A stretch of DNA of 63,204 nucleotides from Gnetum montanum. Its lineage: Eukaryota > Streptophyta > Gnetopsida > Gnetales > Gnetaceae. The notes beneath the pieces were generated by a model. The model worked only from the letters and a program-made list of their open reading frames with translations. It had not been told where the DNA came from and searched no databases. The stretch spans positions 496,558 through 559,761 of the forward strand of contig MNCI01037504.1 of NCBI GenBank assembly GCA_015680685.1, written 5' to 3'. Position numbers and translations under genes: made by a program. Each line of letters begins with the position of its first letter. Within the stretch, counting starts at the first letter, position 1. Below are positions 1-9,188 of the stretch, piece by piece.

Positions 1-122
1 CGTACGCGATATCGCAGGGAAGGACGCGATATCGCGTACGCGATATAGCGGGGGATGTGATATCGCGTCAGCTGCGATATCGCGTACGCGATATCGCGGC
101 CGACGCAGACCGTGTCTCATCA
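1..122 (-). repeat. U3 tip of a reverse-oriented Athila-like LTR inserted in element A
   Basis: The window opens inside an LTR that reads on the minus strand and ends at 122 with TCATCA, the inverse of the TGATGA that starts every LTR of this family. It holds several copies of the GATATCGCG/CGCGATATC palindrome, the least decayed ones in the window. At 123 the sequence GGGGTCCCAC resumes and matches the interior of element B (minus strand near 42620), so the LTR interrupts element A. The likely 5-bp target duplication GGGGT (123-127) cannot be tested because the other side is outside the window. Solo LTR and full element cannot be told apart. Confidence 0.7.
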
Positions 123-659
123 GGGGTCCCACTAGAAAGACACACACCCATGCCCGAAGGTTGGCGGCTTCTCTGGATTCAATAAAGAGAAAAAAAAGAG
201 AGAAGAAAGAGAAAACAAAAAAACAAAGGAAGTGCAACAAAACAAAAATCACTCCTCCCTTGAACAAAATGCCAAGTGATCGTACGCCTTGTTGTTCTAA
301 TACTCTCATAGTCACTCATCATGGGATGAAACAATGCAGTGTCACTGATCAGAGGAATGGACTTGGTCCTGATCTTGGAATGATGGGTTAATGACACCTT
401 AATCATGCGTTACACACAGGATTCACTGTGCCCTGGGTCAATTACCTCATGTCCCAATCTCTACAATCCCTTCTATAGTTCGTCTCATCTCACTATTCGT
501 GTAATTGTAGCTCATGTCATGTGTAATGTAGAATTCTTACCTCATTCCATTGATATTTACATGTGTGTGTTTTGTGGAATCAGTGTGGATTACATTTAAC
601 CCTTCAAGTGCCCATAGACACTTTTAAGTGTGGTTACGCAAGGGCATTAAAGGTTGGAA

Positions 660-683
660 CCTACTTTGGGGAGGACCCACTTG
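660..683 (+). other. Conserved 3' noncoding motif of the A/B/C/F family
   Basis: The core TTTGGGGAGGACCCACTTG at 665-683 lies in a roughly 850-bp noncoding block (123-1000) also found in B (41750-42640), C (about 55930-56640) and F (about 29650-30170), always in element-sense orientation and 3' of the last gag/pol gene. This stretch is the best preserved part. It could be a cis-acting RNA signal such as packaging or 3' processing, but that is inference. Confidence 0.6.
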
Positions 684-1005
684 CGTAAGTTTTGTAATTT
701 GCACTCATGACCCATCTTCCACACACAATTTCTTACCCTCAACATATTTTTCAACGATTTCCTCTCCCTACTACTATCCCTCTAAATAATAACATTCCTA
801 TGTACCATTACATGGCCTTTTTCTCTCACTTACCACCTGAGGTTTTATTGATCAATTACACCCACACATCATTATTCATGCCTTTGCAACAATCTAAATT
901 ACCCTAGAATCCTTTAACATGTGCCACATGTCCTCATTTTCATTTTTTATTCTAGAAAAAACTTTCCAAATTCAGTATTTTTTATTGTGCCCAATGTCAC
1001 TAGGG

Positions 1006-1066
1006 CCGCGATATCGTGTACGCAATGTATCGTACGCGATATTGTGTCTCGTCTGCCTATAAATAG
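1006..1066 (+). promoter_or_regulatory. Internal promoter-like cassette: CpG palindromes plus TATA box (element A)
   Basis: Decayed copies of the family palindrome (CGATATCGTGTACGC at about 1008, then CGTACGCGATATTG at about 1031) are followed by a TATA box TATAAATA at 1058-1065. The same arrangement occurs in the U3 region of the LTRs. Here it is internal, about 480 bp upstream of the ORF2 start at 1544. Element B has the same cassette at the same distance from its ORF2. This suggests a second transcription start serving ORF2. Confidence 0.6.
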
Positions 1067-1543
1067 TGAAGCCCCCCCATAACACTTAGCATTATTTTTC
1101 ACAATTCACGTGGGGGAACTTTTTGAATTTTTTCTCTACGACTTGCGATTGTGCAACCCTTGCTTTTCTACCTATATCTCGCTCATTGGTACTCCGATTT
1201 TCATTCTGTTTGAACCTACTTGAACCCAAAGTGTTCAGCTTAGTCATGGGGGAGGGACACACCCGAATAGCATATAAATTTTTTGGAATTTATCATCACC
1301 CAAAGAATATTATCAAGGGTAAATAGCTATAAAATTAAGAATAAATTGTGCCAAAAATAATTTCATTCCTAGGTACACTGGGAAACTAAAATTGGAAAAC
1401 CACCTAAGTAACAGGACTCACTATTACAATCATTCAGGAAACATCACACAGAGATAGAATAAATTAAATTAGTTAAGGCAATAGTAAGGTATAACTTAAC
1501 TTCAAAAACAACCTTACTAACGCATGGCCCCATGTAATTATAG

Positions 1544-4333
1544 ATGGCCCCAAAATGAGAACAATGAAAAGATCCTGCTCAAGGTGGAAGCAAACGACCT
1601 AAGAGAGGAGAAGAAAAAGTCCCTACCGAACAACATGCAAAGCAGGAGGAACAATCATTTAGCATTCACCAAGAAGACCCTGCTACTGAATAATTTGGGT
1701 AAGTAGAAGAAGGAGCTGATGCAATGCCTGAACAAGGAAAACATCTCACGTTGCCCAAAGATTATGTTCAAGCTATCCACAAAAGATCCACATTCGCTAT
1801 AGTGATTGTGGAATTAAACTTTGAATCTTTTACAGAGTTTTTTCCTGAGGCTATTAGGGATCACCTTAAGGGGTCTCCCTTATGGCCTATCCTCTCTGAA
1901 AGTGGTGCCTGGTACTTGGGGGAGACGTACCAATTTTGGCACAACAGAGAATAAGGCACCACCGTTAATATTTATGGCGTGACAGTTGATTTCTCCATGC
2001 ATGCCATTTCAAAACTATTAAACCTTCTTAATACAGGGCCCAAGGTTGCTCAGTTGTCTACCTATTTTGACCTCGATGTGTGATGAGTTTGGTTGAAAAG
2101 GGCATATGGTAGGGATAAGACATTTGGAGAGTTGACGATGGAAGAAAGGATCTATTTTAAAATTGGAATGTATCACCTCTTTTCCACAAAGGGCCTAAAA
2201 AGGATTTCAACATATGTGGCTAGAGGATGTGCAGTGCTGATGGGAAAGGTTAATGCTAACCTACCTCATCTATACTTGACGGAGATCCTGAGGCGGTTCG
2301 AGGAACGAAAGATAGGGAAGATGGTGTTTCCCTTCCCTTGTCTTATCAGGAAGTTGTGCCGACGTGCTAGGATTAGAAAATACACTAATGATGTCCTCTG
2401 AAAAGCCCAGAATTCTTCATATGCTAAATTGTTAAAGCCACCAGCTGTAAGGAAAATCACTGGTGAGACGCTGGGACCAAAACAAGAAGAAGAAAAAATG
2501 GCTAGACCAACTACAGCTCAACTTGGAGGACCCAACCAACCTCCAAGTATGAGACCTAGCCAACAATAGGAAGCAGGGCCTAGCATGGGCCGAGACCAAC
2601 CACCGCTGCTGTGAGACTATAGACCGTTGATGAGAAATCTTAAGGCCATTGTTGAGACAGTCAATTGGGGAAGTCATGATGATGCAAATCTCTTCCACGT
2701 CATCGACGATGCCATACAGCCCATGATTTCTTTGGATCGTGTAAGAGGTGAGGTGTCCATCCACACAGGAGGAGGGGAAAGTACTTGGTCACAACAGATC
2801 TCAAGAAACGCTGCATCTTTCCAAGTGCAATTAGAAACTGGTGAAGGGGCCACAATGGTGGTCATGCAACACTAGGATGCAGTGGGAGCCGCAGAAGTGG
2901 TCGCAAACCACATTAAAGAATCGTTTAACATACATGTTGTACCACCGGAAGACCTCACAAGAGCACAGGATGCTCAAACTTTAGTCGGAACCTCAATGAC
3001 TCCTGCGAAACATGAGGATGCACTTGATCAATTGCTACAAACATGATAAGTAATGATGTCCTTATTTGACATCCCTCAAGATGTGACAACAATTCAATTA
3101 GACCTCATTTCCACTAAGGGGAAGTTGTTCTTGACAAAGGTGAGGGTCGAGCATGCTGAAGCAGAAGTAAAAAATTCGCAAGAAAATCTTGTGGCCCTAC
3201 AAGTAGCACAATGGAACCCCTTGCAATTTGTTCTTGCAGACCAACTGGATAATTTCAAAACTAAGCAACTAACCAAGCTACTAACGGAGAATAAAAAGAT
3301 GGCAGAAGAAAAAGAGAAGGCTTTTTGGGATGCCTCTACAGCATAAGCACAAACTCATGCCCATATTAAGGCACTCAAGGCCTTACAAGAAGAGAACAAG
3401 TAGCTTGTTGTTGACAACCTTTGGTTGACCTCTGTGGAGAAGCAAAAGAATGTTCTCGAGGAACACTTTCATTAGTTGCAAGAACAATTCATCTGGGTCA
3501 ACAAGGACATGAGTCGTTTAGCTAGGGAGAATCGAACCCTCTCAATGGAGGAGGTACGTGCTATCCGTCAAAAGACAGCTATCGAAATAAGCGTGTGGAA
3601 AAATAAGGCTAAATGGCATAAAAAGTTAAAGGAGCACATCCAGGACCAAGTGGGAATGTACAAATAGATCCTTGAGAAGGAGATCCATATGGCCAAGGCC
3701 CACATCAATGCTATCAATGCACAACACACTGAATGGTGGGCCATATTGGACACATATGCCTTTGCCCACCAAGCGGAAGTTAAGAACCGGGACCTATAGA
3801 TCCAAAATCTTACAGAATACATGGAGTTGGCAAACTTACGATATGCCAACCTTGCCATGTTAATAGCAGGGTGCCCGAGAATAGAGCTTGAGCAACAGGT
3901 AGCTACCACCTACATCAAATATGAAACAAAATTTGTAGAACACAAGAAGGTGTCGCAAAAACTAGAGATTGTAAATTCTGAACTTGAGGTGGTGAAGGCA
4001 AGATACCAAGGCCAAAAAGATGTTGCAATAGATTTAGCTCAACAGCTTGCGGATTTCAAAGAATACAGAGATAAAGCCAGAGCCTATGAGAAGGAACGAC
4101 GGGTATTTGCACCCTGGTATGTCAAGGTAAATCAAATGTTTCCGCAACTACCCTACCCATGGGAGGTGCCAACTCCATCAAACATCAGAACATTAGCATG
4201 GACGGCATAAGATCCCCAGACCAAAGAGGAAAAACTCCAAGCCATACTTCAACGCCATCAAGTCTCAAAACCTGGAGCACAAGACAAAGGGAAAGTGCCT
4301 ATGGAGGAGCCACAGCCACTAGGAACTACATGA
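1544..4333 (+). pseudogene. ORF2 of element A: Transposase_32-like domain plus coiled coil (broken)
   Basis: One reading frame runs from an ATG at 1544 to a TGA at 4331-4333 (929 codons plus stop). It is interrupted by about a dozen in-frame stops, with no obvious frameshift. The N-terminus has a basic KRPKR patch (1592-1606) that resembles a nuclear localisation signal. Residues coded by about 1790-2370 follow the motif order of the plant Transposase_32 family: an F-W-N segment, then VNIYGVTVDFS, then a hydrophobic helix region ending FPCLIRKLCRRA. From about 3050 to 4120 the product is a Glu/Lys/Gln-rich coiled coil. The C-terminus PMEEPQPLGTT matches element B. Stops are mostly TAG or TGA at Gln, Arg or Trp codons, as expected from cytosine deamination. 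Function is unknown. The Transposase_32 match is by eye, and known members of that family are found near plant retroelements. Confidence 0.7.
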
Positions 4334-4488
4334 CTTCCACCAATTTTGTAGCTGTAGAATTTTCTTTATGTTGTATCTCAATTTTTTTTTCATTCCACAC
4401 TACGGCATAAACCCATTTTCACCATCCAATAATCCCATACCTATCCACTGTGTAATCATTGTAACTCGAGGACGAGTTTTCATTCAGT

Positions 4489-4498
4489 CGTGGGGGTA
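4489..4498 (+). other. Polypurine tract of element A
   Basis: The run CGTGGGGGTA sits immediately before the 3' LTR start (TGATGAGG at 4499). B and C have the same tract at their 3' LTRs on the minus strand (TTGTGGGGGTA), as expected for plus-strand DNA priming. Confidence 0.75.
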
Positions 4499-5297
4499 TG
4501 ATGAGGCGTCATTTAGTCAACCATGATATCGTGTACATGATATCATAGCCTGTCTCCTCATCTATAAATAAGAGCTAGGTAGATCCGATAAGCATTTTTT
4601 TCAGTTCTTAGTTTAAGTGTTAAGTTTTTAGTAGTTTTTCTCTCAACCCTTTTCCTCCCAGTGCATGCCCACAGTGTGGTGAATGTAATTGTATGGCATC
4701 CTTTATTCGAGTGTGACATACTTGGACACGCACATGACTGGAAATAGAGATCAAGATTACTTCATCATTGCAGCATTCACTTAGTTTAATCAATTAATTA
4801 TTTAATTGTTATTTACTGCTTTCCTAGTTAATATCTCTCACCCCTAAACTCCTATTAAACGTGGAATGAGTACGACTTGATTACGAGCATTTAAGTGTGA
4901 CTACTTGGTAACCCAGTAGCGTACCTAGGATCTGCACTTGGTAATCCCAGTGGTAGTCGTGCACGAAGTCCAAGATGTGTACAGATAATCAAGGAACAGA
5001 TGCTCATCGCACTTAGGCTAGTTTAGATTCTCTCTCACTCTTTCTCTCTTAGCTTAGATAATATTACCTTCCATTGCCTTCAGGAGTAGCATTAGGTTAG
5101 AAACACATCATACACCTCACTCTGGACTAAACCATACGTGACAAAGCTAATACTAGTCTAGGTGGGAAGACAACGAACTGCAACCTAAGGTTAACTGTCT
5201 AGATACCACAACTAGTCCATTTGCGAAGTTCGACCAGATCACGCGTGTAATGCTCGTATTCGTATGGTTGAGTGTAGGGGTACCTCGCCACTCATCA
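4499..5297 (+). repeat. 3' LTR of element A
   Basis: The LTR starts TGATGAGGCG and ends CTCGCCACTCATCA, giving the 6-bp inverted ends TGATGA/TCATCA. It is 799 bp. U3 carries a decayed palindrome at 4523-4547 (GATATCGTGTACATGATATC) and a TATA box at 4563-4570. The last 100 bp match the other family LTRs closely (GAGTGTAGGGGTACCTCGCC). The flank after it is ACCAT; the matching target copy is outside the window. Confidence 0.9.
4523..4570 (+). promoter_or_regulatory. U3 palindrome and TATA box in LTR of A
   Basis: The palindrome ATGATATCGTGTACATGAT (two CpG to TpG/CpA changes from the family form) precedes TATAAATA at 4563-4570 by about 20 bp. This is the expected position of the retrotransposon promoter. 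Confidence 0.6.
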
Positions 5298-5410
5298 ACC
5301 ATTCTCTCTTTGGGAAAGCTCAACAAATGCCATAATCATTTTTTCTTTGGAAAGGAAAATAACATTACAATTAATTACATAACGATTGCAACTTGTTGCA
5401 CTTAGCATCA

Positions 5411-5867
5411 TATTAGGAAATAGTAATGCTAACATAAATAATTTTATAAAATATTAAATTATAATTATTTTTTATATCAATATTCATAATTAGAAAAAAA
5501 CCTTAGATCATCTAGAAGATGAATTGTTTAATATTTGAAACTAGTAAAGATCTTGAAGATGAACTTATAGAAAATCCAAAAGAAATTTTGAAAACTCTAA
5601 ATATATCAATAAAGTTGGAGAAACGATGAGATATCTCAAGATAGACTTCGAAATAGTTTACTTGTTGTGTAAGTACTCATATGTATTTATTGAGATGAAG
5701 ATTATAGAATTGCATTGCTTAATTATTTGTCTCGATTTGGCAAGGGCTTGGAAGTCACTTTCTTTTCTATTGTTTTTATGACAACAGCTTTTGATGCATG
5801 GTTGGTATTCTTCTCTTAATTGTTTATGCTTCATTGTGTTGATGGTTCTTCATGATTTCTCCTAATA
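5411..5867 (+). repeat. 5' LTR of element E
   Basis: It aligns with 7083-7654 over most of its length, for example AGGAAATAG...AACAT, AAGATCATCT and GAGATATCTCAAGAT. It starts TATTAGG (decayed TGTTAGG) and ends CCTAATA. It is shorter than the 3' copy because of internal deletions and repeat-number differences. Confidence 0.7.
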
Positions 5868-5983
5868 GTTCGTATCAAAACAGGATTTTTTTTTTTTTTG
5901 GAAATTAGTATTGGAGCAAGGTTCAAGGTTTAATGTCCTTGATAGATATGTGATGTAGCATTGCTTAAGAAATCTAGTAATTA

Positions 5984-6580
5984 ATGTAAAGTTAGCAATT
6001 GATATGCAACTCTTGTTTAACAAGATGATGCAAAGCTAGCAATTGATATGTAACTCTTGTTAAACAAGATGATTTGTGCACAACGTTGTGAAGATGTTAG
6101 CTTTTCCATAGTTTTTGCCAATTTTACTATGGAGGTTCAATTATTTTTTGGGTATTATTATTCTCAAATGTGCACATGATCATTAGTGGTTTGCAAGGAT
6201 AGATTGAACACCTAGCACATAAATATTAGCTACATATGTAGTAGCTTAAGTTTTAACATTCAATGTAGACTTCACTATGTGTAGTGATAGTGTAACATCT
6301 GGTATAATGTTAGTAGATAGATGTATGGTATGATCATAGAGTTTTCACATGCACATATTGCAAAATAAGTAGAATAGGTTGTTTTTGTAGGTTTCTTGTT
6401 GTTTTCACAAGATGGATTGTTCTTGTGGGGTAGTTGCTAGTTCTATATGATAAGTTTCTCCTATGATTTTATAACTATATACAATATACATTACTTGCTA
6501 CATATGTAGATTCTATCATTAGTGGTTTTAGCAAGATAGTTTCTTTATGGATTTGTCATTAGTGATTTTAGCAAGATAGT
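5984..6580 (+). repeat. Short tandem duplications inside element E
   Basis: About 48 bp containing AGCAATTGATATG and CTCTTG...AACAAGATGAT occurs twice at 5990-6075. A second pair, CATTAGTGGTTTTAGCAAGATAGTTT and its near copy, lies at 6518-6580. Both are simple local duplications in non-coding retroelement DNA. Confidence 0.6.
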
Positions 6581-6775
6581 TTTGTAGGAGGAAGTATTTC
6601 TGTAGGTTCATTGCCAAGATGAATTGTTTTTATTGCAAAATAAACTTTTTTGCAAGTTTAAGCATGTGTCATAAGATATAAATTTCTTAGGATAGTTCTG
6701 CAAGATTAACCTCCTGGCATAAGATGGAAATTTTCTTATGATGATTCTGCAACAATAAGTTTTGTTTTCTACAAG

Positions 6776-7087
6776 TTACTACATATAGTTTAACTATAGC
6801 CAACACATATATTATAATCTTGCTTCCATGTGGCATGAAATTAAATAGGGCACATATTGAGAAAGAAAGAAATCATGTCAAGGGATATATTCTTAAGTTT
6901 GGTCATCATGGCATTAAGGGGAGGGTTGTTATTACTACATAAAATTTAACTATATGCAACACATATATTGCAATTTTACTTGCATGTGGCATGAAATTAA
7001 ATGATGCATATGTTGAGAAAGAAAAAATTCATGTCAAGGGATGTATTCTTAAATTTGGTCATCATGGCATTAAGGGAGTGATTGTTA
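6776..7087 (+). repeat. 156-bp tandem duplication ending in the purine tract of element E
   Basis: Two copies with a period of 156 bp begin TTACTACATA at 6776 and 6932. Each ends with the purine tract (GGCATTAAGGG...) and the first bases of the 3' LTR (TTGTTA). The duplication therefore includes the plus-strand primer tract and a few LTR bases. Confidence 0.75.
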
Positions 7088-7654
7088 GGAAATAGCACTA
7101 CTAACATGGATAGTTTTATAAAATACTAAAATATAATCATTTGCTAGAATCTAGTAATTAGAAAAAAAAATTAAAATATAATTAATTCTTGGTGTCAATA
7201 TTGGTCATTAGTAAAAAACCCAAGATCATCTTAATATTTACAAGTATTAAAGATCTTTAAGATGAGCTTTAAAGGATCCAAAAGAAGATTTGTAAACTCT
7301 AAATAAAATTTGAAGTTTATTTTACTAAAGCCAGAGAAGAGATAGAGAAACAATGAAATATCTCAAGATAAACTTGGAATAGCTTGTTTGTTATGCAAGC
7401 ACCTATATGTATTGGCAAGGGTTTAGGTGTTATAACTTGTTTATTGAGGAAGCACCCATATGTGTTGGCAAGGGTTTAGGTGTCTTCTTTATTATTTGTA
7501 TCATAATGGCTCTTAATGTGTAGGTGTTCTTCTCTTAAATAATGGTTTTGATGTGTGGTTGATATTCTTCTCTTAATGGTTTATCCTTCGTGGGACCCGG
7601 CTTTTCGTGTATTGTTGATATTCTTATCCTTGGTTGTTGCCTGATCTTCTAACA
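7083..7654 (+). repeat. 3' LTR of element E, next to the NQR 5' end
   Basis: It starts TGTTAGGAAATAGC and ends CTTCTAACA (572 bp). It contains a partial tandem duplication near 7400-7505 built on GGCAAGGGTTTAGGTGT. Its end is 136 bp before the NQR start codon, so it occupies the proximal promoter region of that gene. Confidence 0.75.
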
Positions 7655-7790
7655 CATCCTTCATAACTCGGATGCATTGCTGCAACTGAAAGAAGGGGAA
7701 GAGGAAGTGAACGTGGGCACGAGTGCACGATTTGACGCAGAGCTGGAATAGCATTCATCCAGAAGCTCTCTAAAGCCAGCTTCTGCAGTC

Positions 7791-9188
7791 ATGGAAGAGT
7801 ACCGAAAACGCAGCAGGGAGAGGGTCGCTAGATGGGTCAGAAGGTTGCTTCCGTTCTCCAGAAAATCAGCAGGTAGAGATCCAGCAAAGCATGGATCATC
7901 GCAAGTCAACCCGATGACATACACTGTAGCAGAACCGATCAAAGTTTCTGCCATTACCAAGCCCTTGAAAGTGGTGGCTCTGTGCGGCTCCCTCAGGAAA
8001 GCTTCTTACAACCGTGGCCTGATCCGTGCTGGTACTTTCACGAGCCCTTATTTGGTTTTGTTACTGCATTTGATTAATTGATTGATGAGGATTTTGGGTA
8101 GGGTTCTGGGTTTTCAAATAAAGTCAGCTATTGAAGTTGTTGGTTTTGCATTTTGGATGCAACCCAGCTATTGAAGTTGCCAGAGAGTCTATTCCAGGCA
8201 TGGAAATAGAGCTGTTGGACATAAGCCCTCTGCCCTTTCTGAACACAGACCTCATAGTGGATGGCAAGTTACCATCTGTGGTGGAAGATTTCAGAAACAA
8301 ATTCTATGATGTTGATTGCGTGCTTTTCTCCACGCCAGAGTACAACTACTCTGTCACAGGTCAGATCTTGTCTCTTTCAATTTTCCCAGAAAAGTAGAAA
8401 ATACAAAGGTGCACTTAATTCCCTTAGAATCGTCAAATTAATTTTGTACCGGTCTTCTCTGAATGTAAGGGTCATCTGGGAAATTTAGTGGATTTCTAGA
8501 TGCCATTAGTAAAAGAATGTTTGGATAAGATGAGAACGATTTGCTCACAAAGCTATTCAGAAAATAATCCAATCGTCCTTTTCCATTTGCCACGCAACTA
8601 ATTTGCACTGTGCTTTCAATTTATCGGAAACAAGGCATTGCATTTTCTTGGCGTGTATTCTCTTGCCTGATTCTGTCATTTTAATCATCCCAAACACAAC
8701 TTCTAGCAGTGTTACTCCAATTCATTGTGCCTGCAGCATTTATTGTACTCTTCTGAAATATACACGTATCCTAAGATCTAAAGCAATCCTGGATGTACAT
8801 CCAATTAAAATGTATGATTAATAAAAATATTTTTCACCTGTTTTAAAAGTTTATGTGGATACCCCTAACTGATTTTTGTTGATGGTTTGAGGCAGCTGTA
8901 TTGAAGAATGCAATCGACTGGGCATCCCTTGCTCCCAATGTGATGGCAGGGAGGCCAGCAGCAATAATGAGTGTTGCTGGTAGTCTCGGAGGTGCCCGAG
9001 CTCAGTATCATTTGAGGCAGATAGGAGTCTATCTTGATCTGCATTTTGTCAATAAGCCCGAGTTGTTTGTGCACGGAACCAAACTGGTATTTGATGCTGA
9101 TGGAAATCTTATTGACAAAGACATAAGAGATCGTGTGAGGAAACTTTTGCTCTCTTTACAAGCGCTTGCCATAAAGTTGTTACGCTGA
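7791..9188 (+). CDS. NQR: NADPH:quinone oxidoreductase (NQR family, flavodoxin-like FMN enzyme), three exons
   Basis: Exons are 7791-8031, 8168-8359 and 8896-9188, joined by GT-AG introns of 136 and 536 bp. The spliced CDS is 726 nt, 241 residues plus stop, with no internal stop. Plant NQR enzymes are soluble FMN proteins that reduce quinones with NAD(P)H, limiting semiquinone stress. Visible motifs are the FMN phosphate loop GSLRKASYNRGL (about residues 69-80), FSTPEYNYSV near the flavin, and LKNAIDWAS and QYHLRQIGVYLDLHF in exon 3. The core aligns through its length with Arabidopsis NQR from memory, but exon 3 is divergent (NVMAGRPAAIMS, FVHGTKLVFD). A 42-residue Arg-rich extension precedes the core, with a second Met at about residue 43, so organelle targeting or a downstream start are both possible. 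An in-frame TAG at 7749 makes 7791 the first start. It is the only intact gene in the window and is flanked by retroelements. Confidence 0.9.
8125..8179 (+). repeat. Duplicated splice-acceptor segment at NQR exon 2
   Basis: The 15-mer CAGCTATTGAAGTTG occurs at 8125-8139 and again at 8165-8179, where it forms the true intron 1/exon 2 junction. Splicing at the upstream AG would add 40 nt and shift the frame, so only the downstream AG gives the NQR protein. Confidence 0.85.

Larger units (their letters stand above)
123..5297 (+). mobile_element. Element A: partial Athila-like LTR retrotransposon (ORF2-bearing, 3' part)
   Basis: This is the 3' part of a plus-strand Ty3/gypsy element: conserved noncoding block, internal promoter-like cassette, long second ORF, purine tract and 3' LTR. 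The order and sequence match element B, which is complete and inverted at 37455-46126. The gag half lies beyond the left edge or beyond the LTR inserted at 122. No pol sequence is present between the conserved block and the LTR, as in B. The family is assigned through its relative C, which has Athila-type pol, and through the tRNA-Asp-type primer site of B. Confidence 0.85.
5411..7654 (+). mobile_element. Element E: non-coding copia-type LTR element upstream of NQR
   Basis: Two related direct repeats (5411-5867 and 7083-7654) flank 1.2 kb without any ORF of note. The 3' copy starts TGTTAGG and ends TTCTAACA, an inverted-end pair typical of Ty1/copia. Just after the 5' copy, GTATCAAAACAGG at about 5872 resembles the initiator-Met primer site TGGTATCAGAGC used by copia elements. 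The flanks CATCA (5406-5410) and CATCC (7655-7659) look like a target duplication with one change. The element is small and codes for nothing, so it would depend on enzymes supplied in trans. Confidence 0.75.

Noticed and set aside
1-122. Palindrome arrays as a CRISPR array, origin or recombinase attachment site
   Set aside because: Units are not regularly spaced with unique spacers, and they lie in U3 of LTRs in eukaryotic DNA.
161-406. Overlapping short ORFs on both strands at the left end
   Set aside because: They lie in the noncoding conserved block; the similarity to 42288-42554 is at DNA level through shared element descent.
1524-1706. Open frame as an N-terminal ORF of element A (and its partner at 40984-41196 in B)
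   Set aside because: The ORF2 frame starting MAPK at 1544 and 41176 continues into the Transposase_32-like part; this frame is offset and does not.
1699-1723. GGTAAGT at 1698-1704 as an intron donor in ORF2
   Set aside because: The only nearby acceptor would give an intron of about 25 nt, too short, and the ORF2 frame already runs through without splicing.
8603-8821. Open frame in NQR intron 2 as an extra exon
   Set aside because: It has no similarity to NQR, and direct joining of exons 2 and 3 gives an uninterrupted family-typical protein.
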